Positions 57,022 to 63,937 of a stretch of DNA of 64,000 nucleotides are shown here, piece by piece (positions within the stretch are counted from its first letter, which is position 1; the number at the start of each line of letters is the position of its first letter). The translations under genes and the position numbers were made by a program. Under the pieces are notes generated by a model. The model saw nothing but the letters and a program-made list of their open reading frames with translations. It searched no databases and was not told where the DNA came from. Source of the stretch: Diphasiastrum complanatum (lineage: Eukaryota; Streptophyta; Lycopodiopsida; Lycopodiales; Lycopodiaceae); the NCBI GenBank assembly GCA_029204225.1, contig CM055094.1:27576107-27640106 (forward strand), in the 5' to 3' direction.

Positions 57022-60000
57022 ATATAGTATAAAAATATTTTAGAGAGAGAATGTGTGTTTGTTGTAAAAAATGTCACGCTTTGCCGGCAAAAAATGTCAC
57101 CCATCTGCAAAAGGAAAATTTAAAACATAGCCTCCAAAAATACATAGACACCTTTTGTGGGTAAGTGCCCACTGCCCGTCATCGACGGGCACAAGCAACT
57201 AATATATATATATGTATGTGTGTGTGTGTGCGTGTGTAAATATATTTGTGTGTCACATTTGTGCACGGGGTAGGAGGATGCACCCATGGTTGCATGGTTG
57301 CATCCTCCCACATGAACATTTTTTAGTTCTGTTGAGGAGAACTCAACGAGGGCAAGTTCCTTTCTAGGAGGGATCACACAGCATCCTACCATTGTCGTAT
57401 TTTGGTCTTTGTAGGTGAAACATCATATTTTGATGGTTTCCTGCTTTTCTATGCTCTTACTATCTTGTGAATTTATTGGTCGTTGGATGCATTTTTGTAA
57501 AGTTTAGCTTTTAAAACTCTTGACGTTGGAAAGATCAGGATCAGTTTTCAAGGAATTTGAAAGATCACATGATTTAAAAAGCCGAAGGTACACATGGTTT
57601 TGTCAAAATAACACATTGACTGAAGTAAGTTACCCACAAAAGTTCTAACTATCAAGTCAAAATGCAATTGAGTCAGCTTAAAATGAGCTATTTTTGAACT
57701 GAAAACAGGCATTCGAATGTGAATCATCTGCTTTCATTGGATTCCATGTGTTATGTATTGAATACTTTCTGGTATGCTGAAGCTTATATTATCTCCTTCT
57801 ATAATGAGCAGGATCTTTCCCGACAAAAAGAAGCTTTGACGGCACTAAAAGCAATGCGTGGAGCTGGGGCACCCTCGGACTTGGAACAGAATATTGCTCG
57901 TGCCGAAGCACTTATTGAAGAACTTGGCCAGGACAGACTTTGTTACGAGGCACAACTTCTTAAGGTGGTTCTGGATACCTGTTATCATGTTGTAGTCATT
58001 TCCAACTAACATAATGAACTGCATATATGAGGTTGGAAAGATGTTATTTTTTTTATCGCTATGAGGCTTGTGGCTTAGTTTTCTGTAGACGAAATTTTTA
58101 AGGAGTGACTCAGTGTTTCACCTTGAATCTACGGAAAGTGACACTCGGTTCCCTTTGTGGTCGGACAGGATGTGGACCTTATGCAGCAAGGTTTGACCTT
58201 TTACAGGCTTATGTTGGTATGGATTGTTGGCCTTTTGGGTGGTTTTAAGCTTCCCCTTCCTGTGCCCTGCCCAATGGAGTTTGCTTCTATGCCTGAGCAC
58301 TTTGTCGAAGATGCATTGGAGCTATTGCTTTTTGCTTCTCGCATTCCCAAGGCTTTAGATGGAATGGTTTTGGTGAGCATTTTTTGTGGTGTAGTTGTCA
58401 ATAGTATACATTACAGCGTATTATCTGTACTCACTTGATTTTGTGTTTTGGCATCCTTGAGCCTCCTCCTTGTGTCAAGTTGACAGTGTTCCTTGGTCAA
58501 TGAACAGTTGACATCAAAGCAATTGTGATCTGGCCAAATGTGCAGGATGAATTCATGAGTTTCATTGTCATGTTCATGGCCAGCCCTCTACATGTGAAAA
58601 ACCCTTATCTGAGAGCAAAGATGGTAGAAGTTTTGAATGCATGGATGCCATCTAAAAGGTCAATAGTTTATCCTAAACAAGAAGTTGTGCTGCTTGAAGT
58701 GAAATTCAATATTCCGGTTTATCAGTCAAGATAATGGTTCAGTAGATCTTTGGAAGAAAATTAACATATTATCTGTAGATCCTAGAATTCATCGAGTGGT
58801 TCCTTTACTAGTCCGCTTTCAGATATATTTTACATTCAGGTGGATTTTTTATGGCTTTTTTACTCTGGTGGAAATTGATCTCATCTTTTATGGCTATTGC
58901 AGTTCCTACTCGCCAACGCTTAGTAATTCTATGGCTTCTCTCTTTGAGGGTCATCCTCTGGCCCTTGAGTATCTTGTGCCAAACCTTTTGAAGCTTTATG
59001 TGGACATCGAATTTACAGGTTCTCATACCCAGGTCAGTTAGCATTTTTGAAGCTTTATGTGCACATTGAAGTTACAGGTTCTCATACCCAGGTCAGTTAG
59101 CACTAGTAAATAGGTGTGATGAATTTGATCTGCGTTTAGTGGATGTGTTTTGTATGGTCAGATGTCTTTGTGAATCATTTTTTAACTTTTTTGGAAAAGA
59201 TTCAGCCTCCTGAGCTTGGGGAGTTTAGAATCTATTTTTCAAATGTTAAGGACTCTTAATTTAGGTTTTGTTCCTTGAAGGTAAAAGTAGCAAGAGTAAG
59301 GATTTCGTAGGCAGGGAATCAATTTAGGCTTTGATCTCTTTGAATAGCTATAGTATCCATATTGTAGCCAAAGAGCTGATTAACATCCAGAACGAGAACT
59401 GTAAGGTCCTCAATACTTGTTATCAACATTGACTCTGTTATTTCTGGTATTAAGAATGACTACGGGGTTTTACAGGTCCACTGTTGTGTATGTGGATTTT
59501 ATGTACATGCTTTAAAAATCTTGAGTGTGTACAACTTTGTGCTACAGACTAGTGCTACTGCATTGTGTCAAATGCAATTTCACATCCAATTTTTGAATGG
59601 ATATTGACAATTTTTTTTCTGAAGGACATTTTACAGCATTTTATTGTAGTCATGGGTCTATCCTTAAGACATGGGTCTCTTTGGTGATGTCTACAGTTCT
59701 ACGATAAGTTCAATATACGGCACAACATTGCAGAACTTTTGGAATATTTGTGGCTTGTCCCGTGCCACCATAATGCTTGGAACAGGGTATTCTTCACCTT
59801 GCAAGCTGTGATGATGCATCATAGAACTAGGATGGAAACTGAACGAATTCTAGCGTGCTATATTTTCTTGTTAAAGCCCATTCACTGGAGGGCTTAGTTG
59901 TTATAAAATCTTCACCAGCCTGGTTTGTCTGAAGATCTTTGCATTTTTGGTCTTTTCTTTAATAACAAGATGACACATGTTCATAAGTTGCACAACTGAC

Positions 60001-63000
60001 TTTCCAGTTTGCTATGATCAGATAGCAGGGACCGAGGAAAGGGGTTTTTATCTTAAGTTCTTAAACCTTCTTATCAACGATAGCATATTCTTGTTGGATG
60101 AGAGCCTCAAGAAGATACCTGAGCTGAAAGAGATGGAGGCTGAAATGGCTAATATTCAAGAATGGGAACAAAGGCCTCCTCAAGAAAGACAGGAGAGAAT
60201 GCGCACTTTCCATCAGCAAGAACAAGTGATGCTCTAACCACCAACATGGCTCCTGCAATTGTTTCTTGACTTTGACCTTTGAAATCATTTTCCGCCATCA
60301 AGGATGCAGTACTCTTTTGCCTTCTACATGATGCATGTTGGATTGTCTTTTCCAATCCTTTCAATGCTTGTGAATTATTGAACTGCAGGTTGTTCGCATC
60401 GATATGATTCTGGCAAATGAAGATGTGAAGATGTTGCAATACAGCTCTTCAGAAATAACAGCCCCCTTTCTTCTTCCCGAAATGGTAATTTGGTTGCAGG
60501 ACTTATATCAATTGACTACATGAATATTTATATCACTAAGTAACAGATCTCTTTTAAACATTTGAAGGAGTGGGGTCTTTCACCATTCTGTATGCTAGAG
60601 ATGCAACAAGGTGATAATCACAAGTCTTTTGGTGATTTGTAGGTGGAGAGAATAGCTTCTATGCTTAATTATTTTCTGCTACAACTTGTCATCACCCAGC
60701 GTAAAGCCCTGAGAGTCAAGGACCCAGAAAAGTATGAATTTAGGCCAAAAGAACTACTTTCACAGGTATACTATCTTGGAATCCAGTAATTCTTCCTTGT
60801 CTAGAATGCAGAAAAGTTGGTGCTTAGTCCAAGGAGCAAATGCTTTTATCTTTTTGATGTTTCATAGTTGATAAGACTTTTTTTTTTTGAATCAATATCA
60901 TGGTAATATAAGATCGTGGAGATATATGTGAATCTGGCGAGAGGAGACACTGCAAATGTTTTTCCCAAAGCTATTTCAAGCGATGGACGGTCTTATAGAG
61001 ATGAGGTATTAATTTCAATTGTGTGGTTTAAAGATTTGGTTTTAAGGAAATTCTGTGCAATCTCGTGTGTTTGACTGGTTTATGTGGCACTATATTTTGA
61101 AAGTAAATCGTGATGAATAGCAAAAGCTTTCTGATTTTATCACTTAAAAAATCAAATATCCAATGTTCATACTACATAGCTTCTACTTGAACTAACTTAA
61201 GTCATGTTCTAAGTCTGTATAATCTCTAGCTTGGTCAAGAATTTGATTTCTATTGGGCATAGGATATTACATATAAAGATTCTCTTAGCGCTCTTCGGTA
61301 GATGTGGTTCCTGTAGTTGCTCTTCAAGATTATCACCACAAGTAACCTCTACTCATCATCATCATCAGCATGCTCCCTTATGGCAGCCTCATCCTCAAGC
61401 TCATTTTTGACGTCAGGACTGCTCTAGGGTTCTTAGTTTCTATGTGAACTGGCCTTTGCCTATGCATATGCTTGGTGTTGCTGACATGAACTGGCCTGCG
61501 CCTATGCCTCTGCCTATTATTGGCTTTCATCTTTTCTCGTTTCTCTCCTCTCCTTTCTTCTTCTCTCCTCCTCGCCGTTGAAATGGAAACTGAGTACCAA
61601 AGAATAGCACTCGGGCTTGTAATTTAGTTTCAAAACCGTGCGCCAAGTTTTTTACAATTTGAAATAATAAATATTGTTCAAATCATGATTTCAAGAACGA
61701 TTTCTATGTAAACCATGCACAATAGAACAAATTTTTTAACTTGTATATCCATTTGAAAACTCCAAGGACATTTCCTGAACACTGCTAATATGTCTCTTGT
61801 TCATTGTACTGTATTGGATAGTGTGGGGTGGGTGTTGTAGCTTCTTTGCATGGTTGATGAACCACTATCTAACTTCATTAGTGTTGCATGTTTTATGCAC
61901 TCTTATTATATCTTGGGTGCCTTCTGATCATCCTGAATCAGATGGCCAGACGGAAAGGACTAATTAGACTATGGAAGATATGTTGGCAACATGTTTTTCT
62001 TAGGTCCTTCAAAGTACCTAAATAAGGATAATAGGCCAACAAGGGGCCCAAGTAGACTTAATAAAGCATGTCAACCACATGCTTGCAGATAAAAAATGTC
62101 CATAAATTGGGAAGACATGTCTCGCCATTAAGTCGGGAAAGAGACTTAGAACACCTTAGCTCGCAATGTATTCATACTTGGACTTGGTTAATGTGCATAC
62201 TATTTTGAAACTCGTGTGATATGCTAATTGCGAAAGCCGTGAGCTAAGAAAATTGGAAAGCAGGCTAAATATTAGACCCTACGCTAGAGGCGTTCTATAT
62301 ATTTTACCTTACCGATGAGCATGCAATTCTCATTTATATCTTCTTCCAAGGCCAGCTGGTTTGTGCTAATTTTTTGCATCTTTAATGGTACATTTACTCA
62401 TTGTCTATGCTTGTTAGTTAGGTCTTGAGTAAGTTGAAGCGATGCGCTAACTGTAAATTTTAGTTCTGTCCTCTATCGTGATTCATGACTGACTCTGCCC
62501 TACCCCCTGAGAAGCGATAGTTTGGTCTTTGTACAAATGGAAGAAAGCCAATGTGTCACATGTTAATGCGTATGACCTATTCCTACTCCTGGGCAATGAC
62601 GAAATGAGTAGCCTATACTTTCTTGATATACTCCACATAAATGAGTAGTCTAGTTGGGCACAACACTTTGCGAATGATGTGGAATGACATGAAGTATGAG
62701 TTAGGAATACACCTACAGAAGGTGTCATAAAACTATGAACCTCAATCAATTTCCAATCTCCAAGTTGTGACAATGGTATTGTGTCACAAGTACAACACTA
62801 GAGCATAGATGCACAAAATGTTCTGGTAGCATTCCGAAATGAGCGTTTCGGAACGGAATGTTGTGTTTTTTTTTTTCTTTTTGTATTTTTTCATGTATGT
62901 GTAGAGTGGAAAAAGACCACGTGTAGGCTATAAAAAAATTTCAAAACACTGAACTGTGAATTAAATTATCTATTATCAGTGCTCAGTGATCATTGATGCA

Positions 63001-63937
63001 TGGTGTTTGATTTTCTTATAGTCTAGACTTTAGTTTATTGTTTACCTTGAATCATACAATGGTAACGAGTTATGAAGGAACCTTCTAGAAGGCATTTAGC
63101 AACCTTTTCGTAATATCACAATTATTGTGGAATCCAAATTTACAATTTGATTGAGAATGACCAAACGGCAAGCAAACCACCATCCAAAAAATCAAGGAAT
63201 TGCATCAAACTATTTAACTACCATCCAAAAATTTACATAGAGGCTAGCCAGCATTTAAAGAATTCTAGAACATAAACTACAACAAACTGATATCAGATGT
63301 GACACAATGAGACATACTAAACAGGTCATTCGAAGCATACATGAAGCAGTTAGCATGCCAAACTTGAAACTTTGTGATTACAGTTTATATGATACAAAAA
63401 CATGTTAAAATGATCCACATTCCACACATGCCTCATGAAAATGATCATTATGTCATAAACCATCTGATATATATCAAGGAGTGGGCCTGGCCAAGTACAT
63501 GAGTTTGATAGATGGACAATGGACTCATAGAATCATGTGACATGAAATATTATTCGGTCCAACAGCACACAGCTGTGCTCATTCCATTAGTAAGTTAAAA
63601 TATTGGCTTTGCTGCCAGGTAGGTAACAATTGCTGGTTGAGACCTGGACTTATACTGAATTTAGGGCATATGGTTGGCACTTTACCCTTATGATATCACT
63701 TGGTATACAATTTTTAGTGTTCTGTTTATTTCCACTTCAGTAAATCTTATAACCTGGTGGAGTTTGCAGTTATTCTCAGAAGCAGCTGGTGTAATATGGC
63801 AAATAGGCCACTTACCCGAAAAAACAATCCAAGATTTTGTAGCTCTAGGTCAAAGGGCCAAAGAAGCAGCTTTGCAAGCCATGGACACAGAGGCTATGCT
63901 TGGAGATATTCCTGAGGAATTTTTAGATCCGATTCAG
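40664..63937 (+). CDS. UFD2: UFD2/PUB1-type ubiquitin conjugation factor E4 (spliced, 3' end beyond window)
   Basis: The gene encodes an E4 ubiquitin-chain elongation factor, a U-box ligase that works with E1, E2 and an E3 and, in yeast, with Cdc48. Fourteen exons join in frame: 40664-41505, 41726-41930, 42052-42203, 42507-42807, 57812-57964, 58169-58372, 58546-58658, 58903-59032, 59697-59786, 60022-60225, 60389-60484, 60643-60765, 60913-61005 and 63770-63937. They give about 958 codons; plant homologues have about 1,040. The start MAVAKAGKSPEEIEDFILRR matches the family N-terminus. The Ufd2 core is recognisable by CEPFLDPSLSKKDKIDP, FICECFFITARVLNLGFLKA, MPEHFVEDALELLLFASRI, NPYLRAKMVEVLNAWMP, YDKFNIRHNIAELLEYLW and YEFRPKELLSQ. 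The last exon ends EEFLDPIQ, the opening of the U-box, so the E2-binding part lies outside. All introns are GT-AG; intron 4 is 15 kb and filled with transposons. No stop interrupts the joined frame, so the gene is probably functional. Confidence 0.93.
41726..41930 (+). CDS. UFD2: UFD2 exon 2
   Basis: The acceptor is TTTCTCAG|GCAGCAG, giving RQQCFSDVASRRPADLLSSY. It ends SGRAQMQ at CAG|GTATTT, phase 0. Confidence 0.93.
42052..42203 (+). CDS. UFD2: UFD2 exon 3
   Basis: It follows TATATGTAG and encodes GMFINLSAVMLKLCEPFLDP then KKDKIDPAYVLHNGRIDF, highly conserved in the Ufd2 core. The donor is TTCAG|GTATGT, phase 2. Confidence 0.93.
42507..42807 (+). CDS. UFD2: UFD2 exon 4
   Basis: The acceptor CTGCAG|TGG is preferred over the CACAG ten bases upstream region because the latter creates an immediate stop. 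It encodes SGLTAIHATSEELAKW, a Gln-Glu-Ser-rich variable stretch, and FICECFFITARVLNLG. It ends NLVQ at CAG|GTTGGT; a (CT)n array starts three bases into the intron. Confidence 0.92.
42811..42840. repeat. (CT)n microsatellite at the start of intron 4
   Basis: A CT run lies directly downstream of the exon 4 donor GTTGG. Its length could influence the splice signal since pyrimidine tracts near donors bind splicing factors; this is inference only. Confidence 0.95.
43419..44175 (-). pseudogene. Chromovirus-type Ty3/gypsy integrase in UFD2 intron 4
   Basis: In transcript order: 44090-44175 reads IPNKKWKSMSMDFVTGLPKT with the first Asp; 43830-44063 has VDRLTKMAQLISTKSI and LPNDIVSDCDSKFTGKCW with the second Asp region; 43623-43808 has RQSDWKKYLPMVEFAHNSA; 43419-43610 ends with GKCHKLSPRYL, the C-terminal domain. 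A stop follows the DHPKSDG motif and frames shift between pieces. No chromodomain could be read downstream. Confidence 0.85.
44201..44407 (-). pseudogene. copia gag scrap
   Basis: The 68-codon frame reads TTAKEARDTLKTIYEIKNTS then RLLTLRNQIFLSYQR. This is the central Gag motif of copia elements. It resembles the second half of the scrap at 7258-7464. It ends in unrelated sequence on both sides. Confidence 0.6.
44346..44780 (+). CDS. Hypothetical 144-codon ORF before a copia LTR
   Basis: The frame is open through LPRVGEQIIGSKIREDVMVK and YVSCGKKTYGIMWEPWMDCK, then two hydrophobic segments (LVAGFFVTYFGWSMLVF and ALHILHLFYIG). I do not recognise it. Its first part overlaps the copia gag scrap on the other strand, so at least the start is not genuine. 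It lies just upstream of a polypurine tract and LTR and may be the 3' untranslated part of a retroelement. Confidence 0.2.
   Translation: MAVVHPATASCWLSESLWDNKASFYLGGNTHASPKSVPYADFPVLMLTSYDDGVVLPRVGEQIIGSKIREDVMVKEYHTLLYVSCGKKTYGIMWEPWMDCKSIFRLVAGFFVTYFGWSMLVFTLRLDATALHILHLFYIGHDWG
44959..44966 (+). promoter_or_regulatory. Polypurine tract before the intron 4 copia LTR
   Basis: AAGGAGGG abuts TGTTAGAAAT, the LTR's left end, as in a 3' LTR junction. Confidence 0.55.
44967..45611 (+). repeat. 645-bp copia LTR in UFD2 intron 4
   Basis: It runs TGTTAGAAATAAT to GGATTTCAGCA, with an imperfect inverted end repeat. A polypurine tract lies to its left and a degenerate primer site to its right. Internal TATTTATATG near 45248 is a plausible promoter, and a (CTT)n array lies at about 45355-45383. 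No second copy is in the window. Confidence 0.6.
45612..45625 (+). promoter_or_regulatory. Degenerate copia primer-binding site
   Basis: TGGTATAAGATCAA resembles TGGTATCAGAGCC with three changes and follows the LTR's CA. It marks the 5' side of the copia pol remnant that follows. Confidence 0.5.
45816..47800 (+). pseudogene. Gag-less copia integrase and reverse transcriptase in UFD2 intron 4
   Basis: Only about 190 bases after the primer site, pol starts inside the integrase core: MTFIDDFSRKFWIYLLRQKS, KMLRSDGGGEC and TPQQNGVAERKNR, with the second Asp and Glu intact. After an insertion at about 46142-46355 it resumes with VFLLNRSPTKDVKGKTPKEA, LRVFGCTAYAHVLK and KCIFLGYSEESIAYQ. RT follows with HQMDVKSAFLNGQLVEEVYM, LYDLKQAPRAWY and IVLYVDDLVITGNNG. 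Stops lie at 46624, 47228 and elsewhere, and a shift near 47500. It ends after CKPISTPI without RNase H or a 3' LTR. Confidence 0.88.
46142..46355 (-). pseudogene. Inverted copia gag fragment inserted in the integrase
   Basis: Between FWGEAL (46138) and the next expected integrase residues (VFLLNRSPT) lies about 210 bases of foreign sequence. Its minus strand reads HFASESLKKKKAQESKQ, then an acidic EEEDDEESSLMVSN, which resembles the stretch between the copia zinc knuckle and the protease. The host element lacks its own gag. The fragment is therefore probably an inverted piece of a related gag. Confidence 0.5.
48084..48146. repeat. (GT)n(AT)n(GT)n microsatellite
   Basis: A GT run, an AT run and another GT run lie end to end. 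They abut the left end of the CATAGT-ended element at 48147. Confidence 0.95.
48147..48890. mobile_element. Non-autonomous DNA element with CATAGTT ends
   Basis: The left end reads CATAGTTTTTGGCAAAAACG followed by TTTCTAGAAACGC. The right end, reversed, reads CATAGTTGCACTGCGTTTCT followed by GAACCACGTTTTTGAAATGG. Both ends share CATAGTT and a cluster of GTTTCT/GAAACGC and AAAACGT words. The interior has no coding sequence. The same CATAGT terminus opens the adjacent hAT region, suggesting related transposases. Ends are judged by eye. Confidence 0.5.
48908..49015 (+). repeat. Left terminal repeat with GGTACC clusters
   Basis: About 108 bases contain six GGTACC words, mostly as GGTACCGCC or GGTACCGCT, followed by a T-rich stretch. 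The inverted counterpart is at 56580-56684. Clusters of short motifs near hAT ends are typical transposase-binding regions. Confidence 0.75.
49140..49345. repeat. Left subterminal tandem repeats of the hAT region
   Basis: A unit of about 95 bases is repeated twice and partly a third time; each has CCAATGGGAGACCAACACAG and GCATCACATGGGGGCA. Related units (CACATGCTGCACTCCGATTG, GGGTCCATGGTCTGCTCCTC) lie in the opposite arm at 56228-56462. Confidence 0.75.
49560..49925 (+). pseudogene. hAT accessory gene, left copy (one stop)
   Basis: It encodes a charged, mainly helical protein of about 121 residues. It begins MAERIPPKPEGEARRKLEED and includes a Pro-Ala-rich linker, then VELDLDEQIGMNFT and an Arg-Glu-rich tail. 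A TAG after ARRRAN interrupts it, but the frame continues to APDEGEESVEDQ. The mirror copy at 55643-55984 is uninterrupted and about 75-80% identical. It converges with the transposase gene. The upstream 130 bases are degenerate GCTGTGAGAG repeats. I know no named family for it. Confidence 0.6.
50449..52752 (-). pseudogene. hAT transposase C-terminal half, left copy
   Basis: Three minus-strand exons can be read. 52408-52752 has FIWETRWNYFHRSIHSVAHM and, after a frameshift, ITWWTMFGSTYPSIQRLALR. 52153-52314 has CERNWSTWALIHTRRRNRLS, the hAT dimerisation signature. 50449-52050 starts TKISDLERQVD and encodes a long acidic and Pro-Ala-rich tail with two AT-hook-like sites (RKRPGRPKGAPNKKG and GRRGRPRRAPG), ending SSESEPEH. 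Introns between exons have GT-AG ends. Frameshifts at about 51400 and 51130 disable this copy. The BED finger and catalytic N-terminal part are not found. Confidence 0.8.
51649..53873. other. Spacer between the inverted hAT arms
   Basis: It contains the unpaired part of the left transposase copy (to 52752), about 750 bases without coding signal, and the LTR at 53516-53873. It would form the loop of a hairpin made by the two arms. Confidence 0.6.
53500..53873 (-). repeat. Copia-type LTR with primer site inside the hAT region
   Basis: On the minus strand 53873-53516 runs TGTTACGAGCTCGTAACC to GATCTATTACA, about 358 bases, followed after one base by TGGTATCAGAGCCATC (53500-53514), an excellent copia primer site. 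The right hAT arm starts at 53874, exactly at the LTR edge. The sequence after the primer site (52753-53499) shows no gag, so this is a 5' fragment or miniature element. Confidence 0.6.
53874..55146 (+). pseudogene. hAT transposase C-terminal tail, right inverted copy
   Basis: This mirrors the last exon of the left copy. It starts at EALDRGQSDLGL, continues SPDDFDCTNWEAMQ and HLYSDA, then a TAG where the left copy has CAG. The frame 54238-55146 (302 codons) has Pro-Ala decapeptide repeats, FQYLSPLYLPP, the AT-hook-like RKRPGRPKGALNKKG and the C-terminus SSEFEAEH. One frame break lies between 54118 and 54238. A GGRPCKAP site replaces the second AT hook. Confidence 0.75.
54423..54560 (+). repeat. 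30-bp coding minisatellite in the hAT tail
   Basis: The unit encodes PPLAAPTAHP and is present about five times here but only two to three times in the left arm. The expansion keeps the reading frame. Confidence 0.85.
55643..55984 (-). CDS. hAT accessory gene, right copy (intact)
   Basis: The 113-codon frame starts MAEGEARRKLEEDVRRHNER and ends NAPDEGESVEDP. It lacks the RIPPKP insert after MAE present in the left copy. VELDLDEQIGMNFT is identical in both. The protein is highly charged with a probable coiled coil in its first 40 residues. It is convergent with the right transposase copy, about 500 bases away. Its upstream region (55990-56180) has CCTCTCACAG-type repeats matching those before the left copy. 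Confidence 0.65.
   Translation of the reverse strand: MAEGEARRKLEEDVRRHNERHRKQEADIAEMLRETRQRHPELQIPAPAVAPAPAVELDLDEQIGMNFTQQQLIMVKERAARHRADQEATRANREAERECQNNAPDEGESVEDP
55990..56180. repeat. Degenerate CTCTCACAG repeats upstream of the accessory gene
   Basis: Words such as GCCTCTCACA, GGCTCTCACT and GGCTCTCTCA recur about every 10-20 bases. The mirrored array lies at about 49425-49550. Confidence 0.7.
56228..56462. repeat. Right subterminal tandem repeats of the hAT region
   Basis: Three units of about 90-100 bases each contain CCCCCACATGCTGCACT, GATTGGGTCCATGGTCTGCT and GTGCCCATGTG. They are the inverted counterpart of 49140-49345. Confidence 0.8.
56580..56684 (-). repeat. Right terminal repeat with GGTACC clusters
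   Basis: Five GGTACC words lie within 100 bases, ending GTGCCACTATG. It is the inverted partner of 48908-49015, preceded by a long T run as on the left. Confidence 0.75.
56700..56975. repeat. GC-rich foldback with GTCCGGACGC words
   Basis: Two arms dense in GTCCGCG, CCGGACGC and GGGTCCGGAC words flank a central ACGCGTCTA-T(15)-GAA-A(10)-TAGATGTGT hairpin. The outer edges touch AT dinucleotide runs. It has no coding content and may be a miniature inverted-repeat element. Confidence 0.55.
56978..57240. repeat. (AT)n and (GT)n microsatellites
   Basis: An AT run lies at about 56978-57020 and a shorter AT/GT run at about 57200-57238. Between them no gene is seen. Confidence 0.9.
57241..57811. 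other. Non-transposon end of UFD2 intron 4
   Basis: No domain-bearing ORF is present. The region leads into the acceptor ATAATGAGCAG of exon 5. Confidence 0.6.
57812..57964 (+). CDS. UFD2: UFD2 exon 5
   Basis: It follows AATGAGCAG and encodes DLSRQKEALTALKAMRGAG and EALIEELGQDRLCYEAQLLK, phase 0 on both sides. The donor is AAG|GTGGTT. Confidence 0.93.
58169..58372 (+). CDS. UFD2: UFD2 exon 6
   Basis: It follows TCGGACAG and encodes GLTFYRLMLVWIVGLLGGFK and MPEHFVEDALELLLFASRIP. The donor is TTTTG|GTGAGC, phase 0. Confidence 0.94.
58546..58658 (+). CDS. UFD2: UFD2 exon 7
   Basis: It follows AATGTGCAG and encodes DEFMSFIVMFMASPLHVKN then PYLRAKMVEVLNAWMPSK. The donor is TAAAAG|GTCAAT, phase 2. 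Confidence 0.93.
58903..59032 (+). CDS. UFD2: UFD2 exon 8
   Basis: It follows GCTATTGCAG and encodes SLFEGHPLALEYL and NLLKLYVDIEFTGSHTQ. The donor CCCAG|GTCAGT is duplicated 60 bases downstream together with the end of the exon. Confidence 0.93.
58983..59102 (+). repeat. 60-bp tandem duplication of the exon 8 end and donor
   Basis: The block from TTTTGAAGCTTTATGTG through CCCAGGTCAGTTAGCA occurs twice with a 60-base period and about three substitutions. The second copy lies wholly in the intron. Use of the second donor would add sequence starting GTCAGTTAG, with an immediate stop. Confidence 0.92.
59697..59786 (+). CDS. UFD2: UFD2 exon 9
   Basis: It follows TGTCTACAG and encodes FYDKFNIRHNIAELLEYLW then LVPCHHNAWNR. 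The donor is ACAGG|GTATTC, phase 0. Confidence 0.94.
60022..60225 (+). CDS. UFD2: UFD2 exon 10
   Basis: It follows TATGATCAG and encodes FYLKFLNLLINDSIFLLDES and EWEQRPPQERQERMRTFHQQ. The donor CAA|GTGATG is weak but the only one that keeps the family alignment; the ORF otherwise stops nine bases later. Confidence 0.92.
60389..60484 (+). CDS. UFD2: UFD2 exon 11
   Basis: It follows GAACTGCAG and encodes VVRIDMILANEDVKML then SEITAPFLLPEM. The donor is AATG|GTAATT, phase 0. Confidence 0.93.
60643..60765 (+). CDS. UFD2: UFD2 exon 12
   Basis: It follows GATTTGTAG and encodes VERIASMLNYFLLQLV and KDPEKYEFRPKELLSQ. The donor is CACAG|GTATAC. Confidence 0.94.
60913..61005 (+). CDS. UFD2: UFD2 exon 13
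   Basis: It follows AATATAAG and encodes IVEIYVNLARGDTANVFPKA then ISSDGRSYRDE. The donor is GATGAG|GTATTA. A 2.8-kb intron follows. Confidence 0.93.
61006..63769 (+). other. UFD2 intron 13, 2.8 kb
   Basis: It contains a gypsy integrase scrap at 61920-61998 and, near 62830-62865, a TTCCGAAATGAGCGTTTCGGAACGG motif-like cluster reminiscent of the subterminal motifs of the intron 4 element. The rest shows no gene or clear repeat. Confidence 0.7.
61920..61998 (+). pseudogene. Ty3/gypsy integrase scrap in intron 13
   Basis: One frame reads SDHPESDGQTERTN*TMEDM, the catalytic Glu region of chromovirus-type integrases. An in-frame TAG breaks it. Only about 80 bases are recognisable. It matches the corresponding part of the intron 4 integrase (DHPKSDG, then LEDML) on the opposite strand. 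Confidence 0.65.
63770..63937 (+). CDS. UFD2: UFD2 exon 14, start of U-box
   Basis: It follows GTTTGCAG and encodes LFSEAAGVIWQIG, LGQRAKEAALQAMDTEAM and GDIPEEFLDPIQ. The last residues open the U-box. The donor CAG|GTTAGT is at 63937/63938; the next exon with the U-box core lies beyond the window. Confidence 0.93.

Larger units (their letters stand above)
42808..57811 (+). other. UFD2 intron 4, 15 kb, filled with transposons
   Basis: This intron starts GTTGGTCTCT and ends ATGAGCAG. It contains a (CT)n array, a minus-strand chromovirus integrase, a copia gag scrap, a copia LTR with a gag-less plus-strand copia, a CATAGT-ended short element, a 7.8-kb hAT-derived inverted repeat and a GC-rich foldback. 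The other twelve introns are 0.1-2.8 kb. Confidence 0.9.
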
